NCBI GenBank assembly: GCA_914767715.1
Contig: OU612072.1
Location: forward strand, 12,400,001-12,464,000
Origin: Membranipora membranacea
Taxonomy: Eukaryota; Bryozoa; Gymnolaemata; Cheilostomatida; Membraniporidae
DNA: 64,000 bases
Direction: 5' to 3'
The notes beneath the pieces were generated by a model that was not told where the DNA came from, ran no database searches, and saw only the letters and a program-made list of their open reading frames with translations. Positions 61,921 through 64,000 of this stretch are shown here, piece by piece. The position numbers and the translations under genes are program-made. Numbering within the stretch: the first letter of the stretch is position 1; every line of letters begins with the position of its first letter.

Positions 61921-64000
61921 CGATAGGTACGGTCCCGGGGAAATTAGCCAATAATTGGGCAGAATTCTTTACTCGCTTAGAAACGCTTGAAACTCTGTTT
62001 TGAGGTTCGAAATGACGTCACCATATCTCATATAAAATATTAGCTCCCTTTGACGATGCGTATTCTGTCGAGGTATTTTGCAAGGAATTGAGAAAAATCG
62101 ATATGAGCGGTCCTGAGGAAAATAGCCAATAATTGGGCAGAATTCTTTACTGGCTTAGAAACGCTTGAAACACTGCTTTGAGGTTCGAAATAACGTCCCC
62201 ATATCTCATATAAAATATTAGCTCCCTGTGACGATGAGTATTCCGTTGAGGTATTTTGTAGGAAATCGACAAAAATCGATAGGTACGGTCCTGGCGAAAT
62301 TAGCCAATAATTTGGCAGAATTCTTTACTCGATTGGAAACGCTTGAAACTCTGTTTTGAGGTTCGAACTGACGTCCCTTTATCAATTATAAAATATTAGC
62401 TCCCTGTTACGATGCGTTTTCCGTTGAGGTATTTTGTAAGAAATCGACAAAAATCGATAGGTACGGTCCTGGGGAAATTAGCCAATAATTGGGCAGAATT
62501 CTTTACTCGCTTAGAAACGCTTGAAAGACTGCTTTGAGGTTCGAAATGACGTCCCTATATCTCATATAAAATATTAGCTCCCTGTGACGATGCGTATTCT
62601 GTCGAGGTATTTTGCAAGAAATCGACAAAGATCGATATGTACGGTCCTGGGGAAATTAGCCAATAATTAGGCAGAATTCTTTACTCGCTTAGAAACGCTT
62701 GAAACACTGTTTTGAGGTTCGAAATGACGTCCCCATATCTCATATAAAATATTACCTCCCTGTGACGATGCGTAATCACTCGAGGTATTTTGTAAGAAAT
62801 CGACAAAAATCGATAGGTACGGTCCTGGGGTAATTAGCCAATAATTGGGCTGAATTCTTTACTCGCTTTGAAACGCTTGAAACACTGTTTTGAGGTTCGA
62901 AATGACGTCCCCATGTCTCATCTAAAATATTAGCTCCCTGTGACGATGAGTATTCCGTTGAGGTATTTTGTACGAAATCGACAAAAATCGATAGGTACGG
63001 TCCTGGCGAAATTAGCCAATAATTTGGCAGAATTCTTTACTCGCTCAGAAACGCTTGAAACTCTGTTTTGAGGTTCGAAATGACGTCCCTATATATCATA
63101 TAAAATATTAGCTCCCTGTGACGATGCGTATTCTGTCGAGGTATTTTGTAAGGAATTGACAAAAATCGATAGGTACGGTCCTGGGGAAATTAGCCAATAA
63201 TTGGGCAAAATTCTTACTCGCTTAGAAACGCTCGAAACTCTGTTTTGAGGTTCGAAATGACGTCCCTATACCTCATATAAAATATTAGCTCCCTGTGACG
63301 ACGCGTATTCTGTCGAGGTAATTTGTAAGAAATCGACAAAAATCGATAGGTACGGTCCTGGGGAAATTAGCGAATAATTGGGCAGAATTCTTTATTCGCT
63401 TAGAAACGCTTGAAACTCTGTTTTGATGTTCGAAATGACGTCCCTATGTCTCATGTAAAATATTAGCTCCCTGTGACGATGCGTATTCTGTCGAGGTATT
63501 TTTTAAGGAATTGACAAAAATCGATAGGTATGGTCCTAGGGGAATTAGCCAAAAATTGGGCAAAATTCTTTACTCGCTTAGAACCGCTTGAAACTCTGTT
63601 TTGATGTTCGAAATGACGTCCCTATGTCTCATATAAAATATTAGCTCCCTGTGACGATGCGTATGCTGTCAAGGTATTTTGTAAGGAATTGACAAAAATC
63701 GATAGGTACGGTCCTGGGGAAATTAGCCAATAATTGGGCAGAATTCTTTACTCGCTTAGAAACGCTTGAAACACTGTTTTGAGGTTCGAAATGACGTCCC
63801 CATATCTCATATAAAATATTAGCTCCCTTTGACGATGCGTATTCTGTCGAGGTATTTTGCAAGGAATTGAGAAAAATCGATATGAGCGGTCCTGAGGAAA
63901 ATAGCCAATAATTGGGCAAATTCTTTACATGCTTAGAAACGCTTGAAACACTGTTTTGAGGTTCGAAATAACGTCCCCATATCTCATATAAAATATTAGC

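Larger units (their letters stand above)
17947..64000. repeat. Satellite DNA array, 178-bp monomer
   Basis: Head-to-tail copies of one 178-bp unit, all in the same orientation, fill this region and continue past the window edge. The period is shown by equivalent positions spaced at exact multiples of 178 (for example 29057, 29235, 29769, 29947). Excluding the gap there are about 256 monomers. A consensus read by eye is about 40% G+C with ten CpG dinucleotides. Monomers carry sites GAATTC, ATCGAT and GACGTC, so EcoRI, ClaI and AatII should cut most units. Monomer length is close to nucleosomal repeat length, like many centromeric satellites. Edge monomers near 18,000 are more diverged. 178 is not a multiple of three, so a reading frame shifts in every unit. 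Confidence 0.98.
45733..64000. repeat. Satellite subfamily B (CATATA type)
   Basis: About 103 monomers in which the central word is TCTCATATAAAATATTAG, often with the variants CCCCATATC, TATATATCATA or CTATACCTCAT. The near-palindrome of subfamily A is lost. Other linked variants are GGTAATTTGTAAG, CGTAATCACTCGAGG, GAGTATTCCGTTGAGG and TCGATTGGAAACG. Confidence 0.9.

Noticed and set aside
19802-63919. Dozens of 64-, 79- and 83-residue open frames on both strands
   Set aside because: They recur once per satellite monomer, and those I checked begin at TTG, not ATG. They shift frame with every 178-bp unit and change with each satellite variant. They are by-products of the repeat, not a protein family.
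17947-64000. CRISPR-like array
   Set aside because: Repeats are 178 bp and directly contiguous with no unique spacers, in a eukaryotic context.

Overview
This window looks like nuclear DNA from an intron-rich animal, most likely an invertebrate; I cannot place the species from sequence alone. The evidence is a pyruvate carboxylase gene split into short exons with GT/AG borders, an animal-type thiopurine S-methyltransferase-like gene, decayed non-LTR retrotransposons, tRNA-derived SINE-like pieces, AT-rich intergenic DNA, and a very long satellite array.

Layout. Bases 1-13,200 are repeat-rich and hold one convincing gene: a single-exon TPMT-like methyltransferase on the minus strand (1720-2493), with AATAAA 17 bases past its stop. 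Around it are two broken copies of one non-LTR retrotransposon (3838-5245 minus, 11577-12190 plus). There are also three tRNA-derived SINE-like heads and an unnamed dispersed repeat family present in four main copies (start of window, then 8.2-9.9 kb). A diverged 0.5-kb tandem duplication and several hairpins complete this part. Bases 13,209-17,401 carry the last six coding exons of pyruvate carboxylase (minus strand). They encode 273 contiguous residues up to the stop, including the biotin-carrier domain. Every junction has consensus splice dinucleotides and matching phase.

From about 17,947 to the window end (46 kb, running past the edge) the sequence is one head-to-tail satellite array with a 178-bp monomer. 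It holds about 256 monomers plus a 500-N gap at 45,233-45,732. Two subfamilies meet at the gap. Left of it most monomers carry a near-palindrome centred on CATATG; right of it that word is CATATA. Both halves show higher-order structure: blocks of many monomers recur at fixed offsets of 712, 2325, 2492, 2846, 2861, 3558, 3736 and 8545 bp. The short open frames in the array are by-products of the repeat.

The most notable point is the arrangement. The array begins 546 bases upstream of a pyruvate carboxylase exon that must be preceded by roughly 900 further residues of protein. None of those exons is in the window. So either an intron of a housekeeping metabolic gene contains at least 46 kb of centromere-like satellite, or the gene is broken or mis-joined here. 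I found no prokaryotic-style operon, CRISPR array, rRNA gene or intact mobile element.
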